Positions 62,125 to 64,000 of a stretch of DNA of 64,000 nucleotides are shown one piece after another. The position numbers and the translations under genes were made by a program. Below the pieces are notes generated by a model. It did no database searches. It worked only from the letters and a program-made list of their open reading frames with translations, and had not been told where the DNA came from. This stretch comes from Serratia sp. DD3 (lineage in GTDB: Bacteria; Pseudomonadota; Gammaproteobacteria; Enterobacterales; Enterobacteriaceae). Positions within the stretch are counted from its first letter, which is position 1. The number at the start of each line of letters is the position of its first letter. Where the stretch lies: contig NZ_AYKS02000049.1 of assembly GCF_000496755.2 (NCBI RefSeq), forward strand, positions 1 to 64,000, read 5' to 3'.

Positions 62125-63525
62125 TTAGTCCTCTCGGGCAAAAAGTGCCTCAATAAAATCGCCAGCCTTAAATGGCCGTAAATCTTCGATCCCTTCACCA
62201 ACACCAATATAACGGATCGGAATACTGAGCTGATCGGCGATCGCAAAGATCACCCCACCTTTGGCGGTACCATCCAGTTTAGTCAGCGCGATACCGGTCA
62301 AACCGACAGCTTCATTAAATAATCTCGCCTGACTCAGCGCATTTTGCCCGGTACTGGCATCCAGCGTCAGCATAACCTCATGAGGGGCCTGGTCGTCCAG
62401 TTTTTTCATGACGCGCACAATCTTCTTCAACTCCTCCATCAAGTGCGCCTTATTCTGCAAGCGACCGGCGGTATCGGCGAGCAATACATCAATATTACGG
62501 GCTTTAGCCGCTTGTACTGCGTCGAAGATCACCGAGGCGGAATCAGCACCCGTATGTTGAGCTATCACCGGAATACGATTACGCTCCCCCCAAACCTGCA
62601 ATTGCTCAACCGCCGCTGCACGGAAAGTATCACCTGCGGCCAGCATGACCGATTTACCCTCAGCCTGGAACTGACGAGCCAGCTTACCGATAGTGGTGGT
62701 TTTACCGACACCGTTAACCCCCACCATCAGGATCACAAAGGGGGTTTTGCCGCTGACATCTAGTGGCTGATCCACTTTAAGCAGAATTTCCGACATTTCT
62801 TCTTTCAGCTTGCCATAGAGCGCTTCCGCATCTTTCAACTGCTGATGGCTGGCATGTTCTGTCAGGGAGGTAATGATTTTACGTGTGGTATCCACACCCA
62901 CATCGGCGATCAACAACTGTTCTTCCAACTCATCAAACAGATCATCGTCAATCTTCTTGCCGCGGAACAGACTGATAAAGCCAGAACCCAGGTTTTGTTT
63001 GGTTTTCAGCAAACTCCGTTTAAGCCGGGTGAAAAAACCTTCTTTGGTGGGGCGTTCCTGTTCTTGTGCTACCGCGGGTTCTGGTTGTTCCTGCTCCTCC
63101 ACCATCGCTTCAATCAATGGGGGTTCTGGCTCAATCTCAATAATGACGGGAGGCGCTTCAACTTCAAATTTAACTTCAACTTCAACTTCAACTTCAACTT
63201 CAACGTCGACGTCGGGGGCCCGCTGTTCAGGTTCAGCAGGCAGCGGTAATGGCTCGGCCACTGGAGCGCTATGTTCAACCAACGCCGGGACATTTTCGGC
63301 AATCGGTTCACCACTCAACGTAGCATCCCATTCCCCTGGCGTTTCTATCACTTCAGCGGGTTCGGACGCCATAATGGGAACTTGGTCATCCAACGTGCTA
63401 GCTGTGGGGAGTTCTGTAACCTGATGCTCCACCGATTCGCTGGCTGGCTCAGGTTGCTGTGATTCCTCTTCTTTTTGACCTAAACCCAACCAGGAGAAAA
63501 AACCACGTTTCTTTTCTTTTGCCAT
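62125..63525 (-). CDS. ftsY: Signal recognition particle receptor FtsY
   Basis: A 466-residue SRP GTPase. The membrane-binding start MAKEKKRGFFSWLGLGQKEE leads to a long acidic A domain (to about residue 160) and then the NG domain: LMVGVNGVGKTTTIGKLARQ (G1), DTFRAAAVEQLQVWG, LLADTAGRLQNK (G3), TKLDGTAKGG (G4). It receives SRP-ribosome complexes at the membrane. The A domain includes a Val-Glu repeat coded by a hexanucleotide tandem repeat. It heads ftsYEX. Confidence 0.97.
   Translation of the reverse strand: MAKEKKRGFFSWLGLGQKEEESQQPEPASESVEHQVTELPTASTLDDQVPIMASEPAEVIETPGEWDATLSGEPIAENVPALVEHSAPVAEPLPLPAEPEQRAPDVDVEVEVEVEVEVKFEVEAPPVIIEIEPEPPLIEAMVEEQEQPEPAVAQEQERPTKEGFFTRLKRSLLKTKQNLGSGFISLFRGKKIDDDLFDELEEQLLIADVGVDTTRKIITSLTEHASHQQLKDAEALYGKLKEEMSEILLKVDQPLDVSGKTPFVILMVGVNGVGKTTTIGKLARQFQAEGKSVMLAAGDTFRAAAVEQLQVWGERNRIPVIAQHTGADSASVIFDAVQAAKARNIDVLLADTAGRLQNKAHLMEELKKIVRVMKKLDDQAPHEVMLTLDASTGQNALSQARLFNEAVGLTGIALTKLDGTAKGGVIFAIADQLSIPIRYIGVGEGIEDLRPFKAGDFIEALFARED
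63156..63203. repeat. Hexanucleotide tandem repeat in ftsY (CTTCAA x 8)
   Basis: Eight 6-bp units CTTCAA (one variant, AATTTAA region at 63168-63173) coding for alternating Glu-Val in FtsY's acidic domain. Length change by slippage would stay in frame. Confidence 0.9.
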
Positions 63526-63903
63526 GTTCTGATCCTGCTCCGTACCAATGGCTTGCCAATGCGAAAAATCAATCCAACAAGTCTATCACTTTCCCTCGTC
63601 TAGCAACACGCATCCGGCATGCTTTCAATCCGCTAATCCAGTAACAAAAAACCCGCTTCTTGTCCCTGGTGTATTTTCCCTCTCTATCGCCATTCAAGCT
63701 ATAAAGCTGTTAATGACGTTACAAGGCCCAAGCCTTCCCCCTTTGACTTATCGAACTCGATTTTTATTTTTCGTTTGTTTCGTTTATTGCGATTTTCGAT
63801 TATTTCGTATAATCTACTAATAGCCGTTGCTGCATTCACTAAACCTGAAACTAACTCGCTAATATTAATAATCTAAATTAATTAGATAAACTGGAACACT
63901 CAA
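63526..63903. promoter_or_regulatory. Divergent ftsY / antitoxin-like gene region
   Basis: A 378-bp noncoding gap. Near 63689-63712 TATCGCCATTCAAGCTATAA is an ERIC end remnant. A TATAAT (about 63808-63813) is a candidate -10. A perfect inverted repeat ATCTAA-ATTAA-TTAGAT at 63871-63887, just before the next ATG, may be an autoregulatory operator. Confidence 0.5.
63871..63887. promoter_or_regulatory. Inverted repeat, candidate operator
   Basis: ATCTAAATTAATTAGAT has 6-bp perfect arms, 17 bp before the start codon of the gene at 63904, between the candidate -10 and the ATG. Such placement suits autoregulation. Confidence 0.5.
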
Positions 63904-64000
63904 ATGACCAACTCAATTATTGATAGCTTGAGCCTTCCGGCTCCAAGGGAAATTGAGGCCGCTGTACGTGGACAAAGAGAGCTTGCAGCCTATCTCTCCA
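63904..64000 (+). CDS. Excisionase-type antitoxin/DNA-binding protein (partial, 5' end)
   Basis: The frame begins MTNSIIDSLSLPAPREIEAA and continues VRGQRELAAYLS to the window edge. The segment resembles the N-terminus of the excisionase-family DNA-binding antitoxins that are usually followed by a PIN-domain toxin gene. Only 32 codons are visible, so this is tentative. In E. coli rsmD lies at this position beside ftsY, so the gene marks an insertion. GGAAC precedes the ATG. Confidence 0.5.
   Translation, partial: MTNSIIDSLSLPAPREIEAAVRGQRELAAYLS

Noticed and set aside
63156..63203. Possible CRISPR-like repeat in ftsY
   Set aside because: Units are 6 bp without spacers and lie inside a coding frame; it is a simple sequence repeat.

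Overview
The window is a chromosomal segment of a gamma-proteobacterium of the order Enterobacterales, most likely Yersiniaceae and close to Serratia/Chania. The evidence is the 16S 5' region (a short variable loop of the Serratia type), near full-length Enterobacterales orthologues throughout, E. coli-like gene order over two long blocks, and several ERIC repeats. It begins inside a 16S rRNA gene on the minus strand and ends 32 codons into a plus-strand gene.

Layout. (1) 1-520: 16S 5' end, leader and tandem rrn promoters. (2) 521-20782: the E. coli 86-min block hemG-trkH-yigZ-pepQ / fadBA / fre-ubiD / pepE / rfaH / hemB-tatD-tatCBA-ubiB-ubiJ-ubiE-rmuC. It covers heme and ubiquinone synthesis, fatty acid oxidation, Tat export and transcription antitermination. 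hemB is of the Mg-dependent Pseudomonas type. (3) 20.8-32.8 kb: a block absent between rmuC and udp in E. coli. It holds an OprD-like porin, a secreted histidine-phosphatase-like protein lacking its second catalytic histidine, a complete four-carbon sugar acid (L-threonate and D-erythronate) catabolic operon with GntP permease and DeoR regulator, a DedA protein and a tyrosine phosphatase. (4) 32.8-39.8 kb: udp, ysgA, a small AT-rich membrane protein, metE/metR and yigM, again E. coli-like. (5) 39.9-43.1 kb: a synteny junction with a LysR regulator, a secreted FGE-fold protein and a ccdA antitoxin whose ccdB partner survives only as a 23-codon remnant. (6) 43.2-63.5 kb: the E. coli 77-min block ugpBAECQ, livKHMGF, panM, rpoH and ftsYEX. 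It has two additions: an aminotransferase between ugpB and livF, and a translationally coupled pair of uncharacterised secreted proteins (DUF3142 and a Cys-Gly-Pro-Phe-Phe protein) attached to panM. (7) 63.9 kb to the end: the start of what looks like an excisionase-type antitoxin, where E. coli has rsmD.

Metabolic logic. Region 3 would take up C4 sugar acids through GntP, oxidise them (LtnD, DenD), isomerise 2-oxo-tetronate (OtnI), phosphorylate (OtnK) and decarboxylate (OtnC) to dihydroxyacetone phosphate. Region 6 imports glycerol-3-phosphate/glycerophosphodiesters and branched-chain amino acids.

The best leads for undescribed biology are the panM-linked secreted pair (55909-59224), the porin plus altered phosphatase pair (21048-23389), the FGE-fold secreted protein (41217-42590), an orphan intrinsic terminator (23531-23576), and the G8 tract in a predicted sigma-E promoter of rpoH. 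No CRISPR array, prophage, intact insertion sequence or tRNA gene was seen. All calls come from reading the sequence and from remembered family knowledge; no database search was run.
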